A stretch of DNA of 64,000 nucleotides. It comes from Psychrobacter immobilis (GTDB lineage: Bacteria > Pseudomonadota > Gammaproteobacteria > Pseudomonadales > Moraxellaceae). Shown here piece after piece: positions 19,745 through 29,923 of this stretch. A program made the position numbers and the translations under genes. The stretch covers positions 62,001-126,000 of the forward strand of contig NZ_CAJGZQ010000003.1 of NCBI RefSeq assembly GCF_904846185.1, in the 5' to 3' direction. Numbering within the stretch: the stretch's first letter is position 1; every line of letters begins with the position of its first letter. Under the pieces are notes generated by a model that had not been told where the DNA came from, did no database searches, and saw only the letters and a program-made list of their open reading frames with translations.

Positions 19745-20752
19745 TCACTCTAATGTCTGCGCTAAAATATGCCAGCACAATGCATCAAAGTCCATGCCTC
19801 GAGCCTTGGCTGCCATCGGAACCAAGCTATGGCTGGTCATGCCTGGCACTGTATTGATTTCAAGCAACCAGAAGTTGCCTGCTTCATCTTGCATAGCATC
19901 GATGCGTCCCCAGCCTTTGGCATCAACGGCACGGAACGCTGCAAGGCTCAGATCTTGTAAATGCTTTTCATCAGCAGCGCTCAAACCACACGGAATATAG
20001 TAACTGGTATCATTACGATTATACTTGGCTTCAAAATCGTAGAAGTTGGTAATATCAGCAGGCTCAAGGCGAATAACCGGATAAGCTTCGTCATCGATAA
20101 TAACAATGGTAAATTCGCGCCCAGTAATCCAGCGCTCAGCCATCACCGCGTCACCGCACTGCACCGCCGTTGCATAAGCGGCAGGCAATTCATCAAGGTT
20201 ATTGACTTTGGTCATACCGATACTTGAGCCTTCATGGACTGGTTTGATAATCAGCGGCAAGCCAAGCATATTCACCACTTGCTGCCAGTCAGTCTCAGCT
20301 GTTAACAATGAAAATGGAGCGGTTGCTAACCCACAACCTTGCCATAATTGCTTGGTACGAACCTTATCCATACCCAGCGCTGATGCCAAAATCCCTGAAC
20401 CCGTCTGCGGAATATCAAACCATTGCAGCACACCTTGCAACAAACCATCCTCGCCGCCGCGACCATGCAGTACGTTGAACACGCGGTCATACTCGCGTAG
20501 CTCTGTGATGTCTTGATGCTTAGGATCGAAATGAGTGGCATCAACGCCTTGGTTTTGTAGCGCCTGCAATACGGCAGCACCGCTGTCTAACGATACGCTG
20601 CGTTCATTGCTACTGCCGCCATAGACAACCGCCACTTTACCAAACTGTCTGGCATCTTTTGCATCACTGGTCGTCGTGTTTAGAGTGGCATCATTGCTAT
20701 CTAAATTATCTAAATTTTGAGTGCTGGTATTTTCTTTAGTATCAGTCGTCAT
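19745..20752 (-). CDS. ddl: D-alanine--D-alanine ligase
   Basis: Ddl makes the D-Ala-D-Ala dipeptide for the peptidoglycan precursor. The ATP-grasp protein (335 residues) shows VAVVYGGSSNERSVSL, the HGRGGEDG loop, PLIIKPVHEGSSIGMTKV, and the metal site FWLLEINTVPGMTSHSLVP. An Asp/Asn/Thr-rich leader of about 38 residues precedes the conserved domain, longer than in E. coli DdlB. AGGA lies 9 bases before the ATG. It follows murC by 26 bases. Confidence 0.95.
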   Translation of the reverse strand: MTTDTKENTSTQNLDNLDSNDATLNTTTSDAKDARQFGKVAVVYGGSSNERSVSLDSGAAVLQALQNQGVDATHFDPKHQDITELREYDRVFNVLHGRGGEDGLLQGVLQWFDIPQTGSGILASALGMDKVRTKQLWQGCGLATAPFSLLTAETDWQQVVNMLGLPLIIKPVHEGSSIGMTKVNNLDELPAAYATAVQCGDAVMAERWITGREFTIVIIDDEAYPVIRLEPADITNFYDFEAKYNRNDTSYYIPCGLSAADEKHLQDLSLAAFRAVDAKGWGRIDAMQDEAGNFWLLEINTVPGMTSHSLVPMAAKARGMDFDALCWHILAQTLE

Positions 20753-20778
20753 GAAGATCGTTCCTAGAATTTTTTAGC

Positions 20779-22218
20779 TTACTTAATGTAAAGGTTATTG
20801 GCAGCCAAGTCGACAGCGATCTGCCCTACATTACCTGCACCTTGAGTAATGAGCATGTCATTGGCTTTTAATAAACGCTGCATGACAGGAGCTAAATTGT
20901 CCTTGTCAATAATCGTCGGTTCAACTTCACCGCGCAACCGAATACTACGCGCCAATGATTTGGTATCAGCGCCAGTAATTGGGCTTTCACCTGCTGAATA
21001 TACGTCTAATAATAATAATTCATCAACGCTAGAGAGTACTTCAACAAAATCATCGAAGCAATCACGCGTACGACTATAACGGTGCGGCTGAAACATCATT
21101 ACCAAACGACGTTCAGGGAAGCTTTGACGGGCCGCTTTAATGGTGGCATCGACTTCTTTTGGGTGATGACCATAATCGTCAATCAATAAAACATTACCAT
21201 CATCAAGATTGACAGAGGCATGCTGCTCAAAACGGCGACCAACGCCTTCAAATTTTTGCAGAGCGCGTTTGATCGCTTCGTCATCCACCCCTTCATCAGT
21301 CGCCATGGTAATAGCAGCAAGTGCATTGTAAACGTTGTGAGTACCAGGAATATTGAGAGTCAAACGTAAAGGTTCACGGTCACGGCGCAGTACCGTGAAG
21401 TGAGTTTTAGTACCTTCCGTTACCAAGTCGATGGCTTGAACGTCGTTAAAAGTCTCAAGTCCAAAGGTCAGTACGGGACGACCAATATCATCAATCATCG
21501 CATACAATTCAGGATCGTCACCGCAGACCACCGCCAAACCATAGAATGGCATATTTTGTAAAAACTGAATATAAGCGGCTTTTAATTTATCAAAACTATT
21601 CTCATACGTTTCCATATGGTCTTGATCGATATTGGTGACAATCGCGGCCATCGGATGTAACGATAAAAACGACGCATCAGACTCATCGGCTTCTGCCACC
21701 AAGAAACGACTGCTACCCAGTGCAGCATTTTTACCAGATGCATTCAACTTACCGCCAATCACGTAGGTAGGATCGAGTTGCCCTTCTGCCATCATGGTAG
21801 TCAACAAACTGGTCGTCGTGGTTTTGCCATGAGCACCAGCAACAGCGATACCGTGACGATAACGCATCAACTCGCCCAGCATATCGGCACGGCGAACCAC
21901 TGGCAAACGCGCTTCTAGTGCCGCTTTTACTTCAGGGTTGCTGCGATCAATCGCTGACGATACAACGATGACATCAGCATTAGCGATGTTCTTAGAATCA
22001 TGACCGATCGCAATATCAATACCAATCTTTGCCAAACGTTTGGTCACTAAGCTCTCAGCGATATCAGAACCACTTACTTGATAACCTTGATTGTTCATCA
22101 CCTCCGCGATACCGCACATCCCCGAGCCACCAATACCGACAAAATGCAAATGCTGAATACGACGCATTTCTGGTATTTCAATCAAACGCTTAGGTAGAGC
22201 TTTCGCAGGGTTAGACAT
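20779..22218 (-). CDS. murC: UDP-N-acetylmuramate--L-alanine ligase MurC
   Basis: MurC adds the first amino acid to UDP-MurNAc. The 479-residue protein shows the N-terminal dinucleotide-like loop [17 protein letters not shown], the ATP loop [14 protein letters not shown], the EADESDASF motif and the C-terminal [18 protein letters not shown] segment. The frame opens from a TTG at 22236, but the ATG at 22218 gives a normal start. It lies between murG and ddl in the expected order. Confidence 0.96.
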   Translation of the reverse strand: MSNPAKALPKRLIEIPEMRRIQHLHFVGIGGSGMCGIAEVMNNQGYQVSGSDIAESLVTKRLAKIGIDIAIGHDSKNIANADVIVVSSAIDRSNPEVKAALEARLPVVRRADMLGELMRYRHGIAVAGAHGKTTTTSLLTTMMAEGQLDPTYVIGGKLNASGKNAALGSSRFLVAEADESDASFLSLHPMAAIVTNIDQDHMETYENSFDKLKAAYIQFLQNMPFYGLAVVCGDDPELYAMIDDIGRPVLTFGLETFNDVQAIDLVTEGTKTHFTVLRRDREPLRLTLNIPGTHNVYNALAAITMATDEGVDDEAIKRALQKFEGVGRRFEQHASVNLDDGNVLLIDDYGHHPKEVDATIKAARQSFPERRLVMMFQPHRYSRTRDCFDDFVEVLSSVDELLLLDVYSAGESPITGADTKSLARSIRLRGEVEPTIIDKDNLAPVMQRLLKANDMLITQGAGNVGQIAVDLAANNLYIK

Positions 22219-22301
22219 AGGGCTTCTCTTTATCAAAGGCTAATAAAATTTAGTGTATCAAAATAATTGGTAATAAAAACAGTCAGTTATAAGAATATAG
22301 G

Positions 22302-23387
22302 CTACAGCGTTTGCCAAATAATATCAGCAACTTGCTTGCTCGCACTTCGATTGGCAAGGGCATGGCCTTTTTTGGCCATCGCTAGGCACTTCTCTCGATT
22401 AAGGGCAGCAAGCTCATTGCTCAAACGCTGCGCTGTCAACTCAGACTGCGGTAACAAAATCGCCGCATCGTGTGAGGTTAAAGTGCGGGCATTAGCAGTC
22501 TGATGGTCATCTACCGCGTGCGGCAGCGGTACAAAAATTGCGGCAATACCAACGTTCTGGATTTCCGTAACCGTCAATGCGCCTGCTCGGCAAACAATAA
22601 CATCTGCCCAATTATAAGCGGCGGCCATATCGTCGATAAAAGGCTGTACCACAAACTTGTGCATACTCAAGTCTTGCTCATCGTAAGCCGCTTGTGTGGC
22701 AGCCTCATTGTTACGCCCGCATTGGTGACGCACTTCAAAAGGCTGATTGAGCAATACCAGCGCTTTTGGCACAGTGTCGTTTAAGGCTTGTGCACCAAGT
22801 GAGCCACCCACCACCAACAATTTGAGCGGTGAGTTGTCATTAACATCATAACGCACCGTCGGTTCAGAGACACCAGTGATGGCATTGCGTACTGGGTTAC
22901 CCACCGTTTCAAGCTTAGCATCCTGTGCACTATTGGCAAAGGTATCCTCAAATGCTTGCAGCACCTTGGTTGCAATCTTGGATAGATAGCGATTACTCAT
23001 GCCTGCAATGGCATTTTGTTCATGGATAATCAGAGGCGTATTGGTCAGACGTGCGGCGATACCGCCAGGCGCTGTCACATAACCACCGAAACCGACAACT
23101 ATGTCAATTTGATTATTACGAATCACCTTTATAACTGCCATCGTCGCTGACAATAAAGTCACTGGCAACTTCAATAAACGCCCGATTCCTTTACCGCGTA
23201 AACCCTGCATCTCAATCGCATGAAAAGGATAACCAGTCGGTGCAACCAAGCCATTTTCCATACCATTTGGCGTGCCTAGCCAATGAATAACCGCACCACG
23301 CTGAGTCAATTCCTCAGCCACTGCCAGTGCTGGGAACACATGCCCACCAGTACCCGCGGCCATCATTAATATATGCGGTGCTTTCAT
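22302..23387 (-). CDS. murG: N-acetylglucosaminyltransferase MurG
   Basis: MurG transfers GlcNAc to lipid I, making lipid II at the inner face of the membrane. The 361 residues show the donor/acceptor loops MMAAGTGGHVFPALAVAEEL and VVGFGGYVTAPGG, then VVGGSLGAQALND and the UDP-GlcNAc site VICRAGALTVTEI with PLPHAVDDHQTANA. The ATG has AGGCAGG upstream. It is the first gene of this part of the division/cell-wall cluster; no ftsW or murD precedes it here. Confidence 0.96.
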   Translation of the reverse strand: MKAPHILMMAAGTGGHVFPALAVAEELTQRGAVIHWLGTPNGMENGLVAPTGYPFHAIEMQGLRGKGIGRLLKLPVTLLSATMAVIKVIRNNQIDIVVGFGGYVTAPGGIAARLTNTPLIIHEQNAIAGMSNRYLSKIATKVLQAFEDTFANSAQDAKLETVGNPVRNAITGVSEPTVRYDVNDNSPLKLLVVGGSLGAQALNDTVPKALVLLNQPFEVRHQCGRNNEAATQAAYDEQDLSMHKFVVQPFIDDMAAAYNWADVIVCRAGALTVTEIQNVGIAAIFVPLPHAVDDHQTANARTLTSHDAAILLPQSELTAQRLSNELAALNREKCLAMAKKGHALANRSASKQVADIIWQTL

Positions 23388-23725
23388 GAACGCCTGCCTA
23401 TCTTTTCTTTATTTATATGAAGGACTTATTATCCTATAATCATCTTAGTCATCAGCCAATAATGACCCTATAAAATCTCGCATAGTATAGTGTAAATCGT
23501 TGGCTGATATATAGCACTTTATGCACTGTCAATAACAAAAATCCAAGCCGCGAGCAATCACGACTTGGCTTTTATAAATACTATCGAAAAATCATAAAAG
23601 CATCGTTTATAAATGACGTTTTATCGCCTTTTTATGCGCTATGAAAAGATGCTGTTTATCAATCTATCTTAGCACACTGTTTTTTAAGTATTGTGCGCAT
23701 AGCTTAGTGATAAATCACTCTATCC
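23388..23725. other. Spacer between gshB and murG
   Basis: About 340 bases with a hairpin (next entry) and otherwise no gene. The murG-murC-ddl promoter should lie here; none is obvious. Confidence 0.4.
23538..23575 (-). terminator. Probable terminator of gshB
   Basis: CCAAGCCGCG pairs with CGACTTGG-type bases (two G-U pairs) between A and T tracts. It lies about 150 bases beyond the gshB stop on the minus strand. Confidence 0.5.
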
Positions 23726-24709
23726 TTACAGTGTTGCGCAAACTGCTACTTTATTCTCAATGGCGATGATAAAATCGGTCGCAATATCTGTACCGCATTG
23801 ATCATCAATCTCACGTACACACGTTGGGCTGGTGACATTAATCTCGGTAATACGACCACCGATTAAATCGAGCCCGACGAACATTAGACCTTTTTCTTTA
23901 ACAATAGGTGCCACGACTTCTGCCACTTGACGTTCGACATCAGTGAGCGGCATCGCAATACCGCTACCACCCGCCGCAAGATTACCACGGGTCTCGCCTT
24001 TGGTAGGAATACGCGCCAAGCTATAATCGACTACTTCACCATCAACGATCAACACGCGCTTATCGCCTTCTTTGATCTCTGGCAAATAACGCTGCGCCAT
24101 AATCGGCAAGGTTTCAAGCTCGGTTAAAACCTCAAGCGTGACACCGATATTTGGACTATCGGCAGTCAAACGGAAAATACCCGTGCCGCCCATACCATCT
24201 AATGGCTTAACAATGACGTCTTGCTGCTCAGCGATAAACTTGCGAATATGCGCCTGTTTACTGGTCACAATCGTTGGGCTCATATAATCGCTAAACCAAG
24301 TCGCAAACAGCTTTTCATTACAATCACGTATCGCTTGTGGGTCATTGACCACTAGCACGCCTGCCGCTTTGGCATGATCAAGCATATAAGTGGCATAAAT
24401 AAAACGCATGTCAAACGGCGGATCTTTACGCATCAACACCACGTCATAGTCGCTGATTGGCGCTGTCGCTTTATCCTCTAATGTATAAAAATCTTCAGGA
24501 TCACGCTTGACGGTCACTGGCTGCGTATCAACCATCAGTTGCCCACGATCCAACCACAAATCATGAATCTGACAATAGCCAAGGCTGTGCCCACGGTCTT
24601 GTGCCGACCACATCATAGCAAGGGTCGTGTCTTTTTTATAATTAACCTGCTCGATAGGATCCATAATAACGAGTATGTTTAACGATTTTTTTTGATTTTC
24701 TTGGCTCAT
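23726..24709 (-). CDS. gshB: Glutathione synthetase GshB
   Basis: GshB joins gamma-glutamylcysteine and glycine using ATP. The ATP-grasp protein (about 327 residues) shows the N-terminal ILVIMDPIEQVNYKKDTTLAMM, the LMRKDPPFDMRFIYATYMLD segment, VVKPLDGMGGTGIFRL and the C-terminal GLDLIGGRITEINVTSPTC. The ATG at 24709 is preferred to a GTG at 24721 because GTGAG lies 7 bases before it. It is 58 bases downstream of pyrE on the same strand. Confidence 0.96.
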   Translation of the reverse strand: MSQENQKKSLNILVIMDPIEQVNYKKDTTLAMMWSAQDRGHSLGYCQIHDLWLDRGQLMVDTQPVTVKRDPEDFYTLEDKATAPISDYDVVLMRKDPPFDMRFIYATYMLDHAKAAGVLVVNDPQAIRDCNEKLFATWFSDYMSPTIVTSKQAHIRKFIAEQQDVIVKPLDGMGGTGIFRLTADSPNIGVTLEVLTELETLPIMAQRYLPEIKEGDKRVLIVDGEVVDYSLARIPTKGETRGNLAAGGSGIAMPLTDVERQVAEVVAPIVKEKGLMFVGLDLIGGRITEINVTSPTCVREIDDQCGTDIATDFIIAIENKVAVCATL

Positions 24710-24767
24710 GATAAGGCTCACTTACGTTATATTATTAATACAGAACAGCTTCGAACTCAGTACCCAA

Positions 24768-25490
24768 CTATACGCCGTACTGCGCGCGATAATGTTGCAT
24801 CTTGGCAAGTTGGGTCGCATCTTTATGCTGACCGCTTTGTACGCCATGGTCATCTGCCAAATAACTGATTAAATCATCGATATCGACGAGTGCACGCACT
24901 GGTACCTCTAATGTCGACGCCAGCTCTTGAATAGCAGAATGCTCAGCCTGACCTTTTTCTTTACGGTCAAGGGCAACGATAATACCAGCAACGCTAGCGC
25001 CTGCTTGCTCTAAAATCTCAACCACTTCGCGCATCGCCGTACCAGCGGTAATGACATCATCGAGTACCCAGACTGCTTTACCACTAACGTCAGCGCCTAC
25101 TAAGTTGCCACCTTCGCCATGAGTTTTGGCTTCTTTACGGTTATAGCCCCACTTGGCATTGATACCATGATGAATCCATAAAGCTTGCGCGGTTGCTGCC
25201 ACAAAAGGAATACCTTTATACGCTGCCCCAAATATCACCAGCTCCTGCTCATCTGTACCGTTATGACTAGCAGCCATTTGCTCAGCCAAGGCATCAGCAT
25301 AACCACACGCGAGCAACGACAACATCTCACCCGACGCCAGCAAGCCTGCATTAAAAAAATACGGACTGATACGACCAGACTTGAGGACAAACTCGCCAAA
25401 TTTGAGAACTTGATTGTCTAAAGCCAGTTGGATAAATTGATGTGAGGAGAAAGAAGGGTGTTGCGCATTAGGCATTGAGGCATTAAGCAT
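24768..25490 (-). CDS. pyrE: Orotate phosphoribosyltransferase PyrE
   Basis: PyrE converts orotate and PRPP to orotidine 5'-phosphate in pyrimidine synthesis. The 240-residue protein shows FVLKSGRISPYFFNAG, GAAYKGIPFVAATA and the PRPP-binding motif VWVLDDVITAGTAMRE, followed by GIIVALDRKEKG. GGAA precedes the ATG. It is probably cotranscribed with gshB. Confidence 0.96.
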   Translation of the reverse strand: MLNASMPNAQHPSFSSHQFIQLALDNQVLKFGEFVLKSGRISPYFFNAGLLASGEMLSLLACGYADALAEQMAASHNGTDEQELVIFGAAYKGIPFVAATAQALWIHHGINAKWGYNRKEAKTHGEGGNLVGADVSGKAVWVLDDVITAGTAMREVVEILEQAGASVAGIIVALDRKEKGQAEHSAIQELASTLEVPVRALVDIDDLISYLADDHGVQSGQHKDATQLAKMQHYRAQYGV

Positions 25491-25551
25491 GGAAGCGTTC
25501 CTATTGACAAAAAGAAGAGCAAAAAATTGGCGTTATTGTACGCATTATTGA

Positions 25552-26550
25552 TCAGCTTGACCAACCATTGATGTCGTAATCCTGCATGTTAGGATAACGA
25601 GTCAATAGGCCACTGCGCGATGAGAGATTAAAATAACACTGACCGTCATCGCTCACTTGTATCTCCCAACCTAAATGATACGCGGCAACAATAACATGTC
25701 CTGTAAAAATGCGTATTTGACGGTAGGCATGACGCTGCGATGGCTCACAAATGATTTGACTCAGCAGATAACTGCGTATGTGCTGACAGATTTGCGCGGC
25801 GCTATAGCGGTGATTGATACTTTTGCGTGTCTCGCACTGCCTCAATGCATGGACAGCGACGCTACATGCCATAATGTCAGTAGCCAAACTGCCCTCGCCT
25901 GTCTCAAATTGCTGCGGCTGCAACACCACCTGCCAATCTTCGGCGTAAACACTGTTGAGCAACTCATCTGGATTATACCGTTTGGTCAATACACGGAAAG
26001 AAGACTGTGTGTTTTTAGCATTACTACTAACGCTCGTATCGGTACTTACAGAAGAGCCATTCAGTGCAAAACCGTAACGATGCAGTTTTGGATAAGCACG
26101 AAGCGCCTGCTGAATATCAGCCATGTCGAGCAAAGTCATACCATGTAATGATGATAATAATGGTTGCGCGCTGTGATTGTGATAAAAGCTGTCTGGAAAC
26201 TCGACAAGCTCTGCCGCCCGCAATAATGACAGATGCTCGCCCAGTACTTCTGAAGCAATCAGCGCCCATTTTGACAAGCTGTGTTCTTTAGGCTGATAAA
26301 AACGCGCAGAGCGACCATAAAGTCTTTGCAATTGACCATTTAAGCGCCTAGCAGGCTCTGGAATATCGCTCAAGGGTCTGGCAGGATCAAGTGCCAAGCG
26401 ACTCGGGTCAAAATTAGGATGTACAATCGCAGGTTGGGTACTATCTGGCAAGATAGACGACTGCTCAGCATTGCCTTCTGAAGTTATACCGCCTGCTGCT
26501 GTAAAATCAGCACTGGGTAAATGATTGTCAGAAGTAGAAGGCTGGGTCAT
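25552..26550 (-). CDS. Conserved hypothetical protein (332 aa)
   Basis: I do not recognise a family. The protein begins with a low-complexity stretch of about 60 residues (Ser/Asp/Pro), then a mixed alpha/beta region with FDPSRLALDPARPLSDIPEP, RLYGRSARFYQPKEHSLSKW and a C-terminal part containing HIRSYLLSQI. It has no signal peptide, transmembrane helix or obvious catalytic motif. GGAG lies 5 bases before the ATG at 26550; an upstream frame to 26583 is unlikely. It sits between an SDR-like gene and pyrE, all on the minus strand. Confidence 0.7.
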   Translation of the reverse strand: MTQPSTSDNHLPSADFTAAGGITSEGNAEQSSILPDSTQPAIVHPNFDPSRLALDPARPLSDIPEPARRLNGQLQRLYGRSARFYQPKEHSLSKWALIASEVLGEHLSLLRAAELVEFPDSFYHNHSAQPLLSSLHGMTLLDMADIQQALRAYPKLHRYGFALNGSSVSTDTSVSSNAKNTQSSFRVLTKRYNPDELLNSVYAEDWQVVLQPQQFETGEGSLATDIMACSVAVHALRQCETRKSINHRYSAAQICQHIRSYLLSQIICEPSQRHAYRQIRIFTGHVIVAAYHLGWEIQVSDDGQCYFNLSSRSGLLTRYPNMQDYDINGWSS

Positions 26551-26607
26551 GAAATCTCCATAGACTATAAAATATAAAAACAATTCTAATTAAATCAAAC
26601 TGGCATA

Positions 26608-27462
26608 TTACTCTTGATGTTGTTCTTGATGGCGCAAAATATCACGGTAACCGACTTGCCAATCAGGATATGCCAACCAAGCTAATGGAATATTACTGTG
26701 CAAGCGTTTCCCCGTAACCGCTACTTTTTTATCGTCAAGAGCAGGAGGCTTTTCATTGATCTGCTGACTTAACCAGACGCCCAACTCTAAAGTCGTGACT
26801 GGCGCATAATCAGTAGCAATATAAAGGGGCTTGGGCGCATCGATAGTCAGTACGTTAGCGATGATAGCGACCAAATCGCGATCCATAACCCGATTGCTCC
26901 AATGCGCGGCTGCCACTGCTTCCTTTTGTGGCTCGCGGGCTTTACGCAGACGCATGAGACGCGCGCGTCCATAAATACCGCTTGGACGAATAATAATGGC
27001 TTTATCATCAAAGCCTTGTTGCAGGACTTGTTCTGCTTGCAATATCACCTGCGATGCTTCACGCTCTGGCGTCACAGGTGCAGTATTGTCATCAATCCAT
27101 TCGCCATTATCTTGCCCATAAACACCCGTTGATGAAATAAAAACAATGCGTGAAAGGTTGTTAAGTTTGTCCGCAAGCGTTGCCAAATGCTGGCTAATTG
27201 CTAAGTAGCTATTATGATAGCCGCTGGTCGAATAATCATCGGGGGTAACGATAATCGCTATCGCCGTAAAATCTCGCAGCTGCTCAGCCGTCAGAGTCAA
27301 TGCATCGGCTTGCATAAATTCAGCGTTATCATCCAAAGAGTAATGATGGCGCTCACCACGAGCCAAACCTGTGACATTCAAGCCGTCCTGTGCCAGCTGG
27401 TTGCTGACTGGCAAACCAATATCACCTTGACCGATAATCAATAAATTTTGCGTACTCATCAT
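26608..27462 (-). CDS. NAD(P)-dependent SDR-type oxidoreductase (YeeZ-like)
   Basis: The 284-residue protein starts with a nucleotide loop LLIIGQGDIGLPVSNQLAQDG (GxGxxG type) and has IVFISSTGVYGQDNGEWIDD, with the Ser and Tyr of extended SDRs, then IIIRPSGIYGRAR. This matches E. coli YeeZ and related atypical extended SDR proteins, which act on unknown substrates. Two adjacent ATGs (27462 and 27459) follow AAGGAT; either could start translation. Confidence 0.75.
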   Translation of the reverse strand: MMSTQNLLIIGQGDIGLPVSNQLAQDGLNVTGLARGERHHYSLDDNAEFMQADALTLTAEQLRDFTAIAIIVTPDDYSTSGYHNSYLAISQHLATLADKLNNLSRIVFISSTGVYGQDNGEWIDDNTAPVTPEREASQVILQAEQVLQQGFDDKAIIIRPSGIYGRARLMRLRKAREPQKEAVAAAHWSNRVMDRDLVAIIANVLTIDAPKPLYIATDYAPVTTLELGVWLSQQINEKPPALDDKKVAVTGKRLHSNIPLAWLAYPDWQVGYRDILRHQEQHQE

Positions 27463-27498
27463 TTATCCTTTATTCGAACGCCATTTCTAATGACTGCT

Positions 27499-27538
27499 TA
27501 TACATCTTTTTAATAACCTATACATCTTTTCAGTAATA
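27499..27538. repeat. Two-copy 20-bp tandem duplication
   Basis: Both copies begin TATACATCTTTT and then diverge (AATAACC versus CAGTAATA). It lies just upstream of the SDR-like gene. Confidence 0.55.
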
Positions 27539-27542
27539 AATG

Positions 27543-29645
27543 TTAAAAATAGCGTCTGTACGACAGCTGTACGTCTTCATTGGCATCAACACGATCTTGC
27601 CATTCGTAGTTGGCATTAATGCGTAATGCTTGTTTTTTATCGATATCATACTGCAGCCCTAATGTCGATATCGGCTGCCAATAATGACCACGCACGTTAG
27701 AGTCATCGCTGCTGCCATGATACCAATATGGCAGTTGCAATTCAGCCTGCGCGCGTAACTGATTGTTAATCTGATAACGACAGCCTGCATTGACGCCAGC
27801 ACCAACGCGAAAGCCTTTATTGATACCGCGCCCTGCCTGCGCTGTGCCGGACAAAAAGGTATAGCATAGCTGCGGCGGCATCTCGCCTGTACCTGTGCGA
27901 GGCGTGCCAAATGCCCATGACCAACCTGATTCATAGCCCAAGCTCCCAACTAAATGATCGCGACCGTCTTGCTGGGAGCCATCATTCACACGCGTCGCCT
28001 CGATGCTGGCGCCCCACGTTTTGCCTTTTTTGGCAGAATTGACCGGATTAAATGAGCGCCCACGAATCAATGTCACATTTTGCAAAACCACACTGTTTGG
28101 CTGATTGGCTTTGTCATTATCGGTGTCGTACAGACGCAAAGTCGCAGATGCGCCTTCTAAGTCAAAAAACTGTGGGAATCCTGAGGGACGATCAAGAATA
28201 TCATGATAGCCCGCTCGTAAGCCTAAATCGATATAGTTATTATCACCGCGCTGCCCTAGTCCCATATGAGCCAGTTGCAGCGGATGTCTGTCTATTGGAT
28301 TATTATCTGATACCGCTATATTAGGCTGCAATAACGTCTGTCCATCAGCTGACATGCTCGAAACCGCATTAAGTTGGGCAGATTTAATCTCATTGATCGT
28401 CTGCTTGGCGCTGTTGTGATAGCCGAATTGCTCGCGCTGCTCTTTGACCTTGTTTAACTGCGCTTGGCGTAAAGTGCTATCAGCAGGGGTATAGTTGGTG
28501 CTGGCAAGTAAGCCTTCATCATCAAGCAACTGCACGACATCTGAGGGAATCACGGCATAAGGCAGGCGACTCAATAAGTGCTGCTGCGGACGCACCACAT
28601 CAATTAAGCGCAAAATCTCAGACGCACAGTTATCTGTGGTGAAGTAATACGGCAATTTTAAATCTTTGGTTTCCCAAACGTGTAACATAATCTGCTGCAC
28701 TTCCGCTGGTGTCAAATCCAATTGATATGTCCACGCATCGCGCTCATCTTCTTGCAGATATTTCGCCAGCCTTGCGGGATAAGGATCAATTTCAATGAGA
28801 TTGTCATAACCGCCGGTCATTGACTTGATGGCATACACCACAAAATTGTCTTTTGGATTACCACCAACCGTATAATTCAACGCAACCGCGTGATGAATCT
28901 GGCTCGGATCAGCCACGCTCGATTTTGAGTCGATACGCAATAAGGTATGAGCAAAGGCTGATAAAGGGTTGTCTAAATATTCTTGGGCAAACATGATAGA
29001 TAGCTGCTCGGGGGCGATCTTTTGCATCCATTCATTCAACTCCGGACAGTCAACTTGTAGCGTCGCCTTATCAATGTTCAATGTATCGGTCAACCATTGT
29101 ACACGCGCTGGAAAACGACATAATACCGAATTGTTGGCAGTATCTTTTTTGAAAGTACGGTTATTCGTTGTCGCTACCTCATTAGCGAGGGCGACGAGTA
29201 ACGCATCAAGCTCGGCATTCGAGTCTTGCCGACCATGCTCACTCAAAAAAAAGTCAGCCTCATCAACCATACTGGTGTCTTTTTTCTTACCAATCAAATT
29301 CTTTTGATCATCAAAGAAATATAACAAACGTCGCCATGTCGTATCTTGGGCTAAATTTTGTGTTGCTGCTTGCTCACGCCACTTGACTAATAATTGCTCA
29401 ACGTTACTTTTTTCTAGCCCTTGGGTGTCTTCTTGAGCAGCATTATCTGGCGTATTATTAGCGATTGCAGCAGCTTGTGGCGTAGGCGCTAATGCTCCTG
29501 TCGTTACTAATGATGCTGGGGTTGGCAAAAAAGCTTGCGCTTGTGCAGAGAGTAACAATCCTGCAATAGCAAGTGGTAAACGCGCTCGTTGACTCATAGT
29601 AGTTAGGGTACAATCTACAGATAAAAAATTAGGCTTTAGAGACAT
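27543..29645 (-). CDS. DUF4105 (Lnb N-terminal-like) envelope protein
   Basis: The 700-residue exported protein has a long signal peptide (basic n-region to about residue 22, hydrophobic core AIAGLLLSAQAQA). A central DUF4105/Lnb-type domain includes the family's conserved region FTTDNCASEILRLIDVVRP, with a Cys next to an Asn as in papain-like folds. The C-terminal third is rich in alternating aromatic and polar residues and ends in Phe (QLSYRRYF), as in outer-membrane barrels. GAGGT lies 7 bases before the ATG at 29645, favouring this start over an internal ATG at 29597. Function is unknown; a lipid- or cell-wall-modifying role is possible. Confidence 0.72.
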   Translation of the reverse strand: MSLKPNFLSVDCTLTTMSQRARLPLAIAGLLLSAQAQAFLPTPASLVTTGALAPTPQAAAIANNTPDNAAQEDTQGLEKSNVEQLLVKWREQAATQNLAQDTTWRRLLYFFDDQKNLIGKKKDTSMVDEADFFLSEHGRQDSNAELDALLVALANEVATTNNRTFKKDTANNSVLCRFPARVQWLTDTLNIDKATLQVDCPELNEWMQKIAPEQLSIMFAQEYLDNPLSAFAHTLLRIDSKSSVADPSQIHHAVALNYTVGGNPKDNFVVYAIKSMTGGYDNLIEIDPYPARLAKYLQEDERDAWTYQLDLTPAEVQQIMLHVWETKDLKLPYYFTTDNCASEILRLIDVVRPQQHLLSRLPYAVIPSDVVQLLDDEGLLASTNYTPADSTLRQAQLNKVKEQREQFGYHNSAKQTINEIKSAQLNAVSSMSADGQTLLQPNIAVSDNNPIDRHPLQLAHMGLGQRGDNNYIDLGLRAGYHDILDRPSGFPQFFDLEGASATLRLYDTDNDKANQPNSVVLQNVTLIRGRSFNPVNSAKKGKTWGASIEATRVNDGSQQDGRDHLVGSLGYESGWSWAFGTPRTGTGEMPPQLCYTFLSGTAQAGRGINKGFRVGAGVNAGCRYQINNQLRAQAELQLPYWYHGSSDDSNVRGHYWQPISTLGLQYDIDKKQALRINANYEWQDRVDANEDVQLSYRRYF

Positions 29646-29777
29646 GGGGTAAACCTCGCACGTTATTATTCATACGCCGATAGCGTGATTGATGGCTGGT
29701 TGATAATGCCGATTGGATCGTCCACTAAAATAATCTCAAAAACCATATACGAGCTAGATCATTGAAATATCTTAGTC

Positions 29778-29852
29778 AAAGTGGCTGTTATCAAAGTTGT
29801 TACTATCAAAGCTACTGTTACCAAGGTAGCTACTGTCAGAATGGCTATTAAT
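29778..29852. repeat. Five-copy imperfect 15-bp tandem repeat
   Basis: Units of 15 bases run without gaps: AAAGTGGCTGTTATC, AAAGTTGTTACTATC, AAAGCTACTGTTACC, AAGGTAGCTACTGTC, AGAATGGCTATTAAT. The array fills the spacer just before ampD. It is the longest of several such arrays in the window. Confidence 0.85.
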
Positions 29853-29923
29853 TGATGAAAAAAAAATGGCTAACAACCAGCAGTCAATGCCCACTTATTA
29901 ATATCATGATAAAAGAGAATATT

